64,000 nucleotides of DNA from Phyllostachys edulis (taxonomy: Eukaryota; Streptophyta; Magnoliopsida; Poales; Poaceae). Each line of letters opens with the position of its first letter. Position 1 is the first letter of the stretch. The position numbers and the translations under genes were made by a program. The DNA is taken from contig CM070554.1 of assembly GCA_036346405.1 (NCBI GenBank), positions 39,360,204 to 39,424,203 of the forward strand, written 5' to 3'. Positions 33,793 to 45,290 of the stretch are shown here, piece by piece. The notes below the pieces were generated by a model. The model was given only the letters and a program-made list of their open reading frames with translations, was not told the DNA's origin and ran no database searches.

Positions 33793-36700
33793 TGTGGGGA
33801 CTCCGAAATCAAATCCGTTTCAAGTCAAGTGATTACATGAGGGACGTAACCCTTAACAAGAAACAAAAGTGATTTCGAGTACCGAGATATGTGTATCACG
33901 TTAGCTCCCATGATCAACTGCTAACATGCACATATCCAAACAACATATATCACTTGCATACACGATTTGAATATAAGAATAACAATTAGCAGAGGAAAAC
34001 ATTAAATAAGCAAAAATAGAAGGTCAAGTAATTTAATTAACCTTCCCAATGGTGCGCCACAACCCAAGGGCAACCGACTAGGATTAAAGCCGATGTACCA
34101 ACCGTTATGGCCTCAAACTTATTGCGATAACTACCGCGGTTTTATATGATGTTCTTACCTGCAACATAGACAAACCAACTGAGTACAAAAACGTACTCGC
34201 AAAACTTACGAACAGCAAATCTAAGTAAACGCACTTGGTGTCAAAGGATGGCTAAAATTATTCATTTTCAGCATAAAGCCAGGTTATTTGACAAGATAAC
34301 TAGTATAGATTTAAATTCTCATTTGACAAACATTTAGAAATTTAATAAAGTAGTAGGTACTCCAATTCATGATCAATATTTCCAAGGTTGTGCCATTATG
34401 AGATCATACCCAAACTGGCTAACCCACCTGGGTAAACTAACACTAATACACGAACTTACCGTTCGTGATGACAATTCATTTCCATCCATACCTTGATCCT
34501 ATTTCCAACATCTAACTGTGCATGGTTTCCCACAAGTGATGTCCATGACCAGGGACACAGCTATTCAAATAGATTTATGACTCTGCAGGGTTTGGGCAGC
34601 TTTACCCACATGATATGAATATCTCTCAATGTTGGCCAATGCACTCTTCCGAAGGAGTGTGACTGAGATATCATAACGAGGCCATTACAATGCCATGTGC
34701 CAACTATCAAACAACCCAAGGATACACACTATGGCAGACTGTCAGTCGCCTGAACCATGGTTACACCTCGTTGTGTATGTAAGTCCTTGCGAAGCTTCTT
34801 GCAAACACAAGAGACACTTAAGGGCAAGCAAGACAAAACTTATCATGCCCCCACTAGATTTACAATATAACAGTAACAATAATAAAAACAACAATTGTCA
34901 ATCTATTTGTGGTTTGATATCTAACATACAACACATTAATAAGCCAAGCCTTTGCTATTAACCCAGCATGTGGTTGCATGTGTGACTTGGTTCAACACCA
35001 CACAGACTAGTCCTTAATCACCCAGATGGGGCTACATAAATACATAACAATCTCTCATCATAACCCTACACCCGTCCAATTTAAATATAAAGAACCCAAT
35101 GTCTAACTTGTCCCTAATAACCAGAAAAACCAGATTCGAAGATCTGATTATAATCCTCAAGTTTTCAAAAGATCCAATCCATCTCGACCAATGGACTAGT
35201 TCCATAAACCCATTTCGACTACATCTACTTGCATGGCTAAGCATCGTTCTAAAAATCACCAAACACCCCCATATAATATATAATCCTAATCATCAATGGT
35301 AATAGGGAAGTCAACATTCAAAGGAAGGCAAATGCAGCAAGAGGATATAACAAAACTACCTAATTGACATACAGGTAATTGAAATTAAAGCGATGCATAG
35401 AATACTTGAAAATCAACATAAATACTTTTGAAACTAATAGGAATTCAACATGCATAAAAGGAGGGGATTGCTTTCCTTTGTTGGTACCACTTGTATTTAC
35501 CCTTAGATGGAACTCACAGTACGTCGAAATCATCGAAAACTTAGCGAAAAGATGATACTGCAATAAACTCCAAATAAAGCCAAAAATAACAAATCATTCA
35601 AAATTACAAGAAATTCACACATTGGGTAGAGTATGATTTTAGGTGAATTTAATGGGAAGTTCATATGAATTTTCTATACATTTTACAAATTTTCCGTCAT
35701 TAATGTACAAACAATACAAGTATCAACATTTTATGTAACATAAACATGTCTCAAATTTATACCAAGTTAAAGTACAACAAGAATGAAAACTAAACAAATT
35801 AATTTTACTCAAATTGGAGTTATATTGAAATACTTGTGAATTTTTAAGTTAATTCAATTTCTAATGTAAAAATTCATTTTAGAGATTATTTTGGCTTCCG
35901 AAATTTTTCTGAAGCAAAAACATACTTCAATCCTATTCCATTTAAAATTACATTAAAAATGAAAACCAACAAAAGTGGTTTGATTCCATTTAGACTTAAA
36001 TTGAATTAGTTATGAATTTTTCAAGTTACTTGAATTTTCAATGCAAGTTTAATTCGTTTCAGAATTTCTAAATGAGTTAAATACATTTCTCACTCACTCT
36101 TAGCTAGCCATAGGGAATGATAGGTGGGGCCCGGTGTTAGGATTTGACCTGGTCAACATTGACCAGTCAAGGTTAAATGTGACGCCGAAGGCGTATAAAG
36201 AAATACGTCTTCTATTTGCAAAAACGTAAACTCAGTCTAAGACTAAAAAGGATACATCTTCCCAAAGAGAAAACATACTTTCAAGTTTTGAACGATCACT
36301 TAACTGGCCCTACGGGTCCACATGTCATAGGCTTGAAGACTTAAATGAGTTATTCTTAAATTTCTAATTAGGTTTATTACCGTGGGGCCTACATGTCATA
36401 TAAACATTAAGAACACCATTAAGAGTTAATGACAGTCATTACCCTAATTCGGCCAATCGTTAATGAGGGTGCGCACCTGGTAAGATTCGGCACGGCTGTG
36501 CGAGGCGATCTAGCGGAGGAGTTGGTCTTCGGACCCACGATCAACACCAAAAGGTGCGGGAGGTCTTCGCGAACTTGCTCGAAGTGGCGGGGAGCCCAGA
36601 GGTCGCCGGCATCAAGCTTGCGATGGCCGGAGGTAGAGCTGAAGTGGTGGTGCTTGAGGAGATGATAGTTCAAAGGTTGAGGCACTTCGAGAAGGTGCAT

Positions 36701-37880
36701 GTCAGCGACGCTTTGTCGTTAGGAACACAGAGCACAAGATCGCGTCGTTGATGAAGGTTGGTGTTGCCCGGAATAGGGATGGTGGCGGTCCACCGTGCTC
36801 GAAGAAGAATGGCCCGTGCTCCCTTGGTGATGCTCCAATCATAAATTAAACTCGTATGAAGACTCAATAGGCTATTGCGGTTTCAAAGAACGCTTGCAAG
36901 ATGCGGGGGCACGACCGTTAGAGGCGAGAACGAAGTTGGCATTCCCGACGATTCCACGAATGAAATGAGTTCAGACTGGGCAAAATGGATGTAGTGTGGT
37001 GAGTGGAGTCCGGCGGTGAGGTCGTGGGCTCGCGGGAGGTAGCACCGCGGCGGCGCTCTACTTGTCTTCCTTCCTGGCCGAGACAACAAAAGAAGTGAAT
37101 AGATCGAGAGAGAGTGTGAGAGGAAAAGAAATGATGGGCTCGGGAGCTTTGCGAAGTTTATGCGATACTTCAAGGGCAGTTGTGAGGGTATGAGGTGGCA
37201 AGGGCGAGCCTTGGTGGCGAGCGCGCGAGGTGGCAGCGCTGCTCGGTTGAGCGGCGTCGAAGAAGACGACGGCCGTTCGGATCGGTGGGGCCTGCCCGTC
37301 AGTGGTGGATACGAAAGTGATGCGGTGTAGGGTCGGCTATGGGCGAAACTAATTCAGTCTAGTCGAGTCAAGTCGAGGTCAGGTTCGAGTCGGACTCGGG
37401 TCCAGTCAGGGTTTTGATTAGATTTTGACCGAAATACAAAGCATTTGACCGGGCGATTAAAAATAGAAGCTAAATTTTTAAAATTCTGAAACTTTTTGTG
37501 AGAGTTTTAAGCTTCAATTAGAACCTAGGAAAATTTGTTGCATACACTATTCATACTCAAATTGTCAGAATAAAAATCATTTTCATATCTACATTAGAGA
37601 AATGGTTTGGATTTTGATGAAATCCAAATGACTTCTAAAAATTAAGAAAAATTATATTAAATCATGATAAATAATCTAGTATGTAAATAAATTATTTCCA
37701 TCAACTTTTAAACAAACATCTTTCTGGATTCATATAAAAGCTTGAATTCAAGTTAAAAGTTTGAATTTTCGGAACAAATTTTGTTATAACAAAAAAAGTT
37801 TTACATTGATCCATAATTTACACACATAACACATGATATTCTTAGCTAATCCAAATTAAAGTTTTTTTGAGGACGTTACA
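33793..37880 (-). repeat. Del/Tekay-like gypsy LTR (family B), about 4.1 kb
   Basis: On the + strand it starts TGTGGGGACTCC and ends GGACGTTACA at 37880 (minus strand TGTAACGTCC ... CCCCACA). It is next to a PBS on the left and to copia sequence on the right. It has the same overall layout as other LTRs here: AT-rich ends, the CTATTCAAATAG motif near 34560 and a GC-rich block at 36430-37380. No gene is supported within it; the short ORFs there are chance frames in LTR DNA. Confidence 0.7.
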
Positions 37881-39110
37881 CAAAACTACCAATTCAAGGC
37901 TTAGTCTATTGTGTAGTTGTGGGCGAGTGTGGATCGATGTTCTAGGTGGATGTTCAACCTTAACCGGTCTCCACTGAAAAGCCAGTATATCAAGAAGCAC
38001 TTCAGAAGTATGGCCAAATTCGTGGTGCTTCGGGATCTGGTGGGGGATTGTTGGAGTTTATGGGCTTGGCCCAAATATGTTCTTCATAAATTCTAGAAAA
38101 ATCCCAAAGGCCCACTCATGCATCGTGGAAGGTGAGAAGTTTTGTCCTATATTGCTAGTCTAGGTGGGAGGAGACCAACTTATAAGGTAGAGGTGGTCTT
38201 ACCTAGTTGAAGCAAGCAAAAGAAGAATACATGCGTACGCTCGCTCACACGCTCGGCTTGCCATGCCATCGCCCCCGTGTGCACATGATGTGCCTGTGAA
38301 TGGTCCGGTGATTTCGTGTCCAGTTAGATGCTGGGCTGCTGGTTCTTTTTGCACCACAAAACCATGCATTGAATCTGGACATATTGGAAATGGAATGTTT
38401 GAATTACATTGATTATGTGGGGCTTTTATGCTACGCGTTAATTGTGATTAACTGTGTTTTCCAAAACATTCATGCGGTATTATTGCAGCAGTTTCCACCT
38501 ATGCCACGGATTCTATATGAGGATGCATGCGTCTCTATTCAGTGTAGACGAAATAGGCCAGACTCAGAATTTTTGCCCTGTCCTCCTCTGTGATGCACCA
38601 CCTGGTCTACTCCATCCGTTCGTCGGTGTGCACCGACGTGGGGATAGCAGTGTCTCTGAAGACGGCGTCCCTCGTGATCCTGTACGGGTTGGGGTGAATC
38701 AGGTTTTTGGGAAGCGTTCGCGTGACTTCTCACGGTTTCCTCCTTCTCCGTCATCCTCTTCGTGTCATCTTCTTCGCATCAGACTCTACCGCGACCTTTG
38801 TCGGAGCAATTCAATGTAAGTCGTGGTGATATCATTTGATATGGCTAGGCCTTGCTTCCTAGATATTTAGCATGTGATGATGTTGATGCCTACTTCTGTT
38901 AGTAGTGTTTTTGTTCTAGGCTTTGCCTCGTTAGTGTATATATATGTGATGGATATATTTGAGTTCTTGATCATGGTACTGTTCATAGTTTTAAATTTGC
39001 CTAGTATATATGATACTATTGCATTGATTATTGTTTTAGAAATTAAAGTAATCACAAAAGTGCGCACATACCTAACATATACCCTTATTTTTGTGCAGCA
39101 GCCCAAGGAT
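37881..39110 (+). repeat. Copia 3' end: PPT and 3' LTR
   Basis: The copia sequence cut at 29598 resumes (CAAAACTACCAATTC, continuing the KGLPIQG-type C-terminus). The PPT GGTGGGGGAT at about 38039-38048 is followed by the LTR start TGTTGGAGTTTATGGGC at 38050-38051. The LTR has the GATGCACCACCTGG and TCGTCGGTGTGCACC phrases typical of grass copia LTRs. Its right border is not defined; I place it near 39110. Confidence 0.65.
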
Positions 39111-40080
39111 TGAATCAAAGTTTGTTAGATACGATACGAGCATGTAAGCTATGAAGTTTCATAGAGAACCGAAATAATGGCGACAAAGCAACCACAATGA
39201 GAGAGAAAGATTTGGCAAAACCAACCACAAAATTCTGATGGATGACCTCAGAAGAGTACAATAGATTGTCGCTCTCTCACAACCTTCTTGAACCTTTTAG
39301 GACTCTCGGATCCTTGTCATATACAAGAATATAGTGTTAAAAAATAACATAGCCACTAGTCCTCTCGTGCGTCCTCTTCACTGGATGAGTTCCTCTTACT
39401 TGGCTTGTAGCTTGATTGCTTGCTTCCTATGGCTACCCCTCATGACTTTGTATAGTGCCACTACGCCTAAGATTACTATAGAAATCCTTGTATCACAACT
39501 TTTCAAGTTATGGTAGGTTAGGATATGAGTCACCTCTCAATAAAAAATGCAGTGTACTGAGGGTTTGTTCGTGGTTGCTGTGTAGTGCTTGTATGCTTTG
39601 GGATCCAATTCGTCACCATAATCTTTACAGAAGGGGTTTGTTGTTATGGATTATAAATATGTTTTCAAGTAGTTATTATATCCAAAAGTAAAAGCTTTGA
39701 AAAGCCACTGCAATAACAAATTGTGACTCTCAGTTAAAAAAATATCAGCCTATTTGGATAGGGAGATGTTTTTGGAATCCCAAAAATTTCCATAGAAATT
39801 CCCTCATTCAAACACCCCCAAATGGCCTGTTTGCATGGATAGGGAAGATTTATCTTAAATCCAAAGGAGTTCAAATTTGAACCAGATCCAAAAATTCCCA
39901 AAGAAATCCCCCGCACTCAAACACCCCAAGTGTTAATTAATGGTAGTATATAAATTACAATACGTGAAAAGTCAGGTACTCCGTAGCAATTTGCTACGCT
40001 ATTTATGGCCAGACTTAGTCCAACCGCACGTAAACATACTCCAAATTAAGTCCAACCTGGAAGACAACTGATCAAGGAAG
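39111..40080. other. Low-copy region upstream of NPF pseudogene
   Basis: No supportable gene. It presumably contains the former promoter of the NPF gene. The only structure noted is the duplicated block at 39749-39933. Confidence 0.5.
39749..39933. repeat. Two imperfect tandem copies of a MITE-like block
   Basis: Two units, about 39749-39826 and 39829-39931, share the order CCT(A/G)TTTG..GGATAGGGA, then AAAAATT.CC..A.AGAAAT.CC, then CACTCAAACACCCC. The ends (CCTGTTTGGATAG ... CTCAAACACCCC) resemble grass MITE termini. Confidence 0.55.
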
Positions 40081-40186
40081 ATGGAGAACTGACGGAGCTC
40101 TGAGCTCAAATCTGATCAAGAAGGCCAAACGGACACAGGCACAGAACAAGGCGGTTGGGTCACCTTCCCCTTCATAGCGGGTGCAT

Positions 40187-40188
<2 letters not shown>

Positions 40189-40234
<46 letters not shown>

Positions 40235-40236
40235 AC
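40189..40236. repeat. (TC)11(AC)13 compound microsatellite in NPF intron 1
   Basis: TC units at 40189-40210 are followed directly by AC units at 40211-40236, starting 8 nt after the exon 1 donor site. Confidence 0.95.
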
Positions 40237-41655
40237 GTGTGTTGTGTGTACACATATAACATATGGACTCTATGTTTGTACGTATGGAAGCAGGGGCCAG
40301 GGAGTATGCTGGGGCTGGGGCTGGCCATCAGCGGCACAACTAACAACCTGATGGTGTACCTGCTCAAGGAGTACAACGTCGAGAGCATCGACGCCGCGCA
40401 GATCGCCAACATCGTCCGCGGCTGCATGAACATCGTCCCGGTCGCCGGCGCCATCGTCTCGGACTCCTACTTCGGCTGCTTCCCTGTCATCCTCGCCGGC
40501 ACAGCCATCACTGTCCTGGTACGCGCCGTCGTCAGCTAGCGACCTTTTTAATTTGTTCATGCTGTCATTCTTTCGTGGGACTCGCAGTCATTCGTGCTGT
40601 TCACGCTGTCCGCGACGCTGCCGTCGAGCCGGCCACCGCGCTGCGCGGCCACCGCAACGCCCGGCGCATGCCAGCACGCGTCCCCCGGCCAGATCGTCGT
40701 GATCTACGCCACAGCGGGCCTGCCCTCTCTCGGCACCGGTGGCACGCGGTTCAACGTGGCGACAATGGGCGCGGACCAGTTCGTCAAGGACCGCGACCAG
40801 GACACCTTCTTCAACTGGTACTTCGTCTTCCTCCACGCCTCCTTCCTGCTCGGGGACACAGCGATCATCTACCTGCAGGACAGCGTCAGCTGGGCTACCG
40901 GCTTTGGGCTCTGCGTCGCGACGACGGCAACCAGCCTGGTCGTTTTGCTGCTCGGAGCGCGGTACTACCGGAGGCCTGCGCCGAGGGGCAGCCCCTTCGC
41001 CGACCTCGCCCGCGTTGTCGTGGCGGCCGTCCGGAAGGCCCGGGTAGACATTGGCGCACTTGGCCGAGTGCAGTATCATGCCGGAGATGGAGTGGTCGCA
41101 GATTCTCCCAATGCCGATGCTCCCAGCAAAAGTTTAAGGTACTAATTAAAGCTGACCCTTGTTGAACACTCGACGTTTTTACTCCAGAAAAAAGATTCTT
41201 TGTGCAAAAGAAAGCATTTCTAATTTGGACTATGGATTCTTTCATTCTTTGTTCTAATAGTTGGCCATTAATTGGATAGTATCTTGCTCTTGCGATCTTG
41301 CAGATTTCTGAATCGTGCAGCAATGATCACTGCAAGTGACACATCCCCAGATGGATCAATTGGCCATTGTTCTAGGTTGCGCTTGTGCACGGTGCAACAA
41401 GTTGAGGACCTCAAGTCTCTCCTCGGCGTCCTGCCGCTGTGGTCGTCGGGCATATTCGTCAGCTTGTCGATCGCCGTGATGACGGGGCTAATCGTGCTGC
41501 AGGCGCTCGCCATGGATCGCTCCCTCGGCCCGTGGTTCAAGATCCCGGCGGGGTTCATGACCGTCAGCTCCTTCGCTGCGTTCATCGTCGCCACGCCATT
41601 CTTACCGTATTCCCTCTCTGGGGCACGCTCGGCGGCGGTGGCCGGCTACCGACCC

Positions 41656-42044
41656 TGTTGTTGGCACCAAACACGTAACACGAAGAACACACACGACGCA
41701 CGCGACCACGTTTGGAAACTCCAATCGGAAGACATGAGAGATTTTGTGCCGCTTCAATGTCTTTCAGCTTTTTTGGTTTTCCATTCTTATTTAAACACAA
41801 AAAGAATGACCTGATTACATGCAGCCGTGAGTCAAGGCTATGGAAGGAAACATCTAATCAATCCTACACTAAAGGAAAAAAACCCAAACAGGAAAGGATT
41901 ACATGCAGAATTTACCTCCTGCCGAGACTCCAGCCAAGAAGGAAAGAAACTAATCAAAATCAATCAGCATTCAATACTTGCTTTGTTTCCAAAACAAAGT
42001 CACGTGAGATGCTTTCAGCCAGCACACACAAGATTACTTCAACA
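41656..42044. mobile_element. Small LTR-like insertion (possible solo LTR) in NPF exon 4
   Basis: 389 bp interrupt the codons for RLPT|PLQR. Ends are TGTTG ... CAACA, an inverted pentamer as in LTRs. A TATA-like TTATTTAAAC is at about 41788-41797. Target duplication is weak: ACCC occurs on both sides (41652-41655 and 42044-42047). It could instead be a MITE. Confidence 0.5.
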
Positions 42045-42180
42045 CCCGTTGCAGCGCGTTGGGCTCGGCCACGTGGCGAACATCGCCAGCATGACCGCCG
42101 CTGCCTTGGTCGAGCGCCGGTGGCTGCGCATAGTGAGCGCGCACGGCGCCGAGGCCGGCAAGCCAGGGTGGGTCCCAACC

Positions 42181-42719
42181 AGGGTTTAGGATTTCGTTTC
42201 GCTCAAAAATTTGAGACCTACCGAAATGACCAAAATTGGCGAAATTTCGAATATTTCGTTTTCAATTTGTCCAAAATGCTGAAATTAGGATTTGAATTTG
42301 ACCAAAATTTGCCCGAAGTCGCTTCTTTGTTTGCCGAAAATTCTTCTTTGCCTTCGGTGCTCCCACTCCTGCCGTCCCGCACCACCACCGCCGGCGCCGC
42401 CTGGTGCTCCCGCTTCGTTGCGCCAGGTGCTCCCGCCGCCCCGCGCCACCGTTTGGTGCTCCCGCCGTCCCGTGCTGCGGAAGGGGAAAGGGGATTTTGG
42501 TAGCTAGGGCAAACCGAAAAAGGGGAGTCATGGTTATAGGAGGGGAGGGCAAACCTAAGGGGGGTGGTCGGTCTTTTGGGCCGGTGGGGACTGGGGAGAA
42601 GCTGCAGGCCGTCGCCGGAGATTCAAATGAATGCGAAATTTTTTGATCGAATGGCCTAAATTTCGGTTGTGAGTGAAATGTCCGAAATGTCGCGAAATTT
42701 CGACGAAATTTGGAACCCT
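42181..42719. mobile_element. 539-bp MITE (Mutator-like) in NPF exon 4
   Basis: Inverted ends AGGGTTTAGGATTTCG and (reverse complement of the right end) AGGGTTCCAAATTTCG. Nine-base flanks GTCCCAACC (42172-42180) and GTACCAACA (42720-42728) match at 7 of 9, suggesting a 9-bp target duplication. Subterminal regions are packed with CGAAATTTCG-type motifs. The centre (42360-42650) is GC-rich. Confidence 0.65.
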
Positions 42720-43486
42720 GTACCAACACCCATGTCCGCTCTGTGGTTGCTTTTCCCACTGGTCGCGGTGGGCGTCGGGGAGACCCTGCATTTCCCGGGG
42801 CAGATGGCGTTCTACTACCAGGGGTTCCCCAGGACGCTGCGGACCACGGCGACGGCAATGGCGCCGCTGGTCATCGCGATGGGGTTCTACCTGAGCACGG
42901 TATTCGTGGACGTGGTGAGGTGAGTCACGGCGTGGCTGCCGAGGAACATAAAACCAGGCGAGAGTGGACAACGTGTACTGGGCCTTGGCGGTGGCGGGAA
43001 CCATCAATTTTGGCTACTTCCTGGTTTGCGTCAGACAGTATTAAGTACCAGAACCGGTCGATCAGCGGCTGAGCAACATTGCAGAGGCAAAGGATCAAGC
43101 CATTGATATGTTACAATAATTATTCTGAGCACGCAAGATCGAGTATTGCACTGAAAAAAAAAGTGTTTTCAGAACCACCTGGAATGTGTAATGTTACCAT
43201 AGGAAAAATGCAATGCACGTAAAAAATAAGCTTGTACATTACAGTATTTTTGTCGATTCCGCTAGTTTGCGGTCATCCGCAGGGAAATTTTGGCACGGAT
43301 ATGCTTCCATCATGTGACAGGTGCACCGACAGGTGCTTCCTCCGAGCGACATGTGGACTAGGGATACTGTTGGCAGAAAAAAAAAAGACCTGGTCTTTTA
43401 GGCTAATTTGGACCATCTCCGCATCGTGACAAGTCATAGCACCAATATCAAAGCCCTCGTCTCATTAACTTCCCCCTTATAACCCA

Positions 43487-43817
43487 GAACTTTTTTATTA
43501 ATTAAATTTTTTTGAATTTTATTTTAAAGTTAACCCCCGACATATTTTATTTTCAATTCTGACCCTTTTGGTCACGCCACGGGTGGTGGTGTGATAAAAC
43601 AACACTGTCACGCGCCAGGATAAATCCCCAAAATAGCACTTTTTGTCACGTCACTGGCATGACAAGAGTTTGACCAAAAATAGGTTGGCGTGACAGTGTT
43701 ATTTTTGTCACACTACGGGTGATGGCGTAATCAAAAGGGTCAGAATTAGAAATAAAGTACGCCGGAGGTTAACTTTAAAATAAAATTCAAAAAAAAGTTA
43801 ATTAATAAAAAAAATTC
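43487..43817. mobile_element. 331-bp foldback MITE with perfect 9-bp TSD
   Basis: TSD TATAACCCA at 43478-43486 and 43818-43826, exact. The left arm (from GAACTTTTTTATTAATTAA) pairs with the right arm over about 130 bp each, leaving about 70 bp of loop (about 43618-43690). TSD length suggests Mutator-type mobilisation; there is no coding capacity. Confidence 0.9.
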
Positions 43818-43826
43818 TATAACCCA

Positions 43827-44679
43827 CCTTCTCCCCGTTTGGTCGTTTCCACGCATGTCGTTAGCGTACAGGACGGTGCGGCGTGCATACAAGGGTTCCG
43901 CGCCGCCGTTGATATGGCGGCAGCGATGCAGCCGAGTCGAACGAATCATCCTGGCTTTGCCGATCTTCCAGGCCGCGGCAGTGCCTGGGACTGGATCTTG
44001 ACACAGAAGCCATCCAAGTTGTTCTGATTATGTAAAGTAGATGAGGTGCATATAAATCTGCCAAAACAGCACGATAGGGCTCTATGCCTCTATTAGTATG
44101 CCTTGTTCTATATGATTGGGGATTTATAGTATTCCTCCTAATGCCCTTGAATTTCATGTGCGCAAGCAACAGTAGAATTGGTATTGCTGCCATGGCAACT
44201 AAACCGAGATGTACGTGCACACGTGCACACAGGGACGGAGATGGGCCATGGCATCTCCGGCGTTTGGAGCTCCATGGTGAGTGGCCCACCCCTTTCTACT
44301 CATCTTCTAGCTAGTGTGATGTGCTGATGTTGATGTTTTGTGCTGAAGTTGCTGTTTTGTGCTAGGCCTTTCTAGATTGATTAGGTCGAATGTGTCTTAG
44401 AATGATAGTATTCAGTGCCTGATTTGCTTGTTTAGACTGGCATCATATGATCTTATATGGTTTTGGTGCGATGTAGTCGACATGGTGTTGCGCGATTTGG
44501 CCGTCTAGGATGACAGATTGGTCTGCATCATGCTATTGTGATAATTACAATCATTAGGACATTTTGTCTGGATATCCATTTAAACTTTGGCGGTTAAACC
44601 ATTATATAATTGTGACCAATTAGTGATTTATCTAGAATCTAGTTATGACATAACAATCATTGTAACTTGTTTTTATATG
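43827..44679. other. Low-copy non-coding region
   Basis: No gene supported. It is moderately GC-rich at 43840-44000, and a CACGTGCACACGTGCAC-type alternating segment lies near 44215-44232. ORFs here are short and lack recognised domains. Confidence 0.45.
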
Positions 44680-45185
44680 GTATGTTGACTCATTGAATTG
44701 GTCTTGATTTTGCCCGTTACAACCACAACAGTAGAAAGAACTTTCTCAGCTATGAACATTATCAAGATTGAGTTGCGGAATAAGATGAGTGATGAATGGA
44801 TGAATGATAGCATGATATGGTATATTGAGCGAGATGTATTTGCAAGCATTAACGATAACAAGATTTTACAACATTTTCAAAGTATGAGGTCGCATAAGCA
44901 GAAACTACCTCGTGCTAGTGGTATGTTACATTCTTATTTCACAATTTAGATAAAAAATAACTTTGTGGTCTTGTGTCCCTAATTTACATATGTAATTTTA
45001 GCTTTGCAGGTTCAGGTTCCTGTACTATTATTGATGAAGATATGACAGGCTCGAATGGACCAAATCTTTGTTAATCAAGTATTAACTTTTGTATCGCTCA
45101 AATACACTATGTTTTTTACTATGTTTTATCTATTTTGTCGTATCATTAAACATGGAATTCAAATTTCATTTCAATTACACATTTG
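44680..45185 (+). pseudogene. hAT transposase C-terminal fragment
   Basis: The open stretch 44698-44949 encodes the hAT dimerisation domain (LILPVTTTTVERTFSAMNII, then RNKMSDEWMND). It is closely related to 58993-59283 of the full hAT element in this window. An intron-like segment (44940-45009) and a following piece (IIDEDM) parallel the 59235-59370 region. No hAT terminal repeats were found around it, so it is a broken relic of a second copy. Confidence 0.8.
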
Positions 45186-45188
45186 TGT

Positions 45189-45290
45189 TAGGGTTCAAAA
45201 TTTGACCGATAATTACAGAAAATTGGTGAAAATCGGTTATATCGGCTACCTTCGGTTCTTTTTGTATCGACCAAAAAATCTCAGCCCAAA
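45189..45290. repeat. MITE end fragment
   Basis: It begins TAGGGTTCAAAATTTGACCG and continues with short AAATCGGT/ATCGGC motifs, resembling the termini of the 42181-42719 MITE. It is cut at 45291 by the LINE poly(A) tail. Confidence 0.45.

Larger units (their letters stand above)
40081..43072 (+). pseudogene. NPF (NRT1/PTR family) transporter pseudogene
   Basis: A proton-coupled nitrate/peptide-type transporter of the major facilitator superfamily, probably an NPF2-like plasma-membrane protein. Exon 1 is 40081-40180 (ends GGWVTFPFIAG), exon 2 40301-40518 (MLGLGLAISGTTNNLMVYLL), exon 3 40588-41138 (SFVLFTLSATLP ... LPSLGTGGTRFNVATMGADQ, the PTR signature area), exon 4 from 41304 (FLNRAAMIT ... 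LPLWSSGIFVSLSIAVMTG). All three introns have GT/AG borders and the phases agree. Exon 4 is split by insertions at 41656-42044 and 42181-42719. It resumes at 42045 (LQRVGLGHVANIASM) and about 42720 (MSALWLLFPLVAVGVGETLH) and ends at TGA 43070. Lesions: in-frame TGA as codon 4 (40090-40092), a frameshift near 41605, TGA near 42920, and frameshifts around 42945 and 43040. Transporter fold conserved, function lost. Confidence 0.9.

Noticed and set aside
36419..37173. ORFs near a GC-rich block at 36.4-37.2 kb
   Set aside because: Inside gypsy LTR B; no homology recognised and open on both strands.
38369..38819. 121-codon plus-strand ORF
   Set aside because: Lies in the copia 3' LTR (GATGCACCACC region); no domain.
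40588..41079. 163-codon minus-strand ORF
   Set aside because: Shadow of NPF exon 3 in GC-rich sequence; the plus strand matches the transporter and has correct splice sites.
44084..44314. Small ORFs in the low-copy interval
   Set aside because: Short, no domain, no splice or conservation signal visible.
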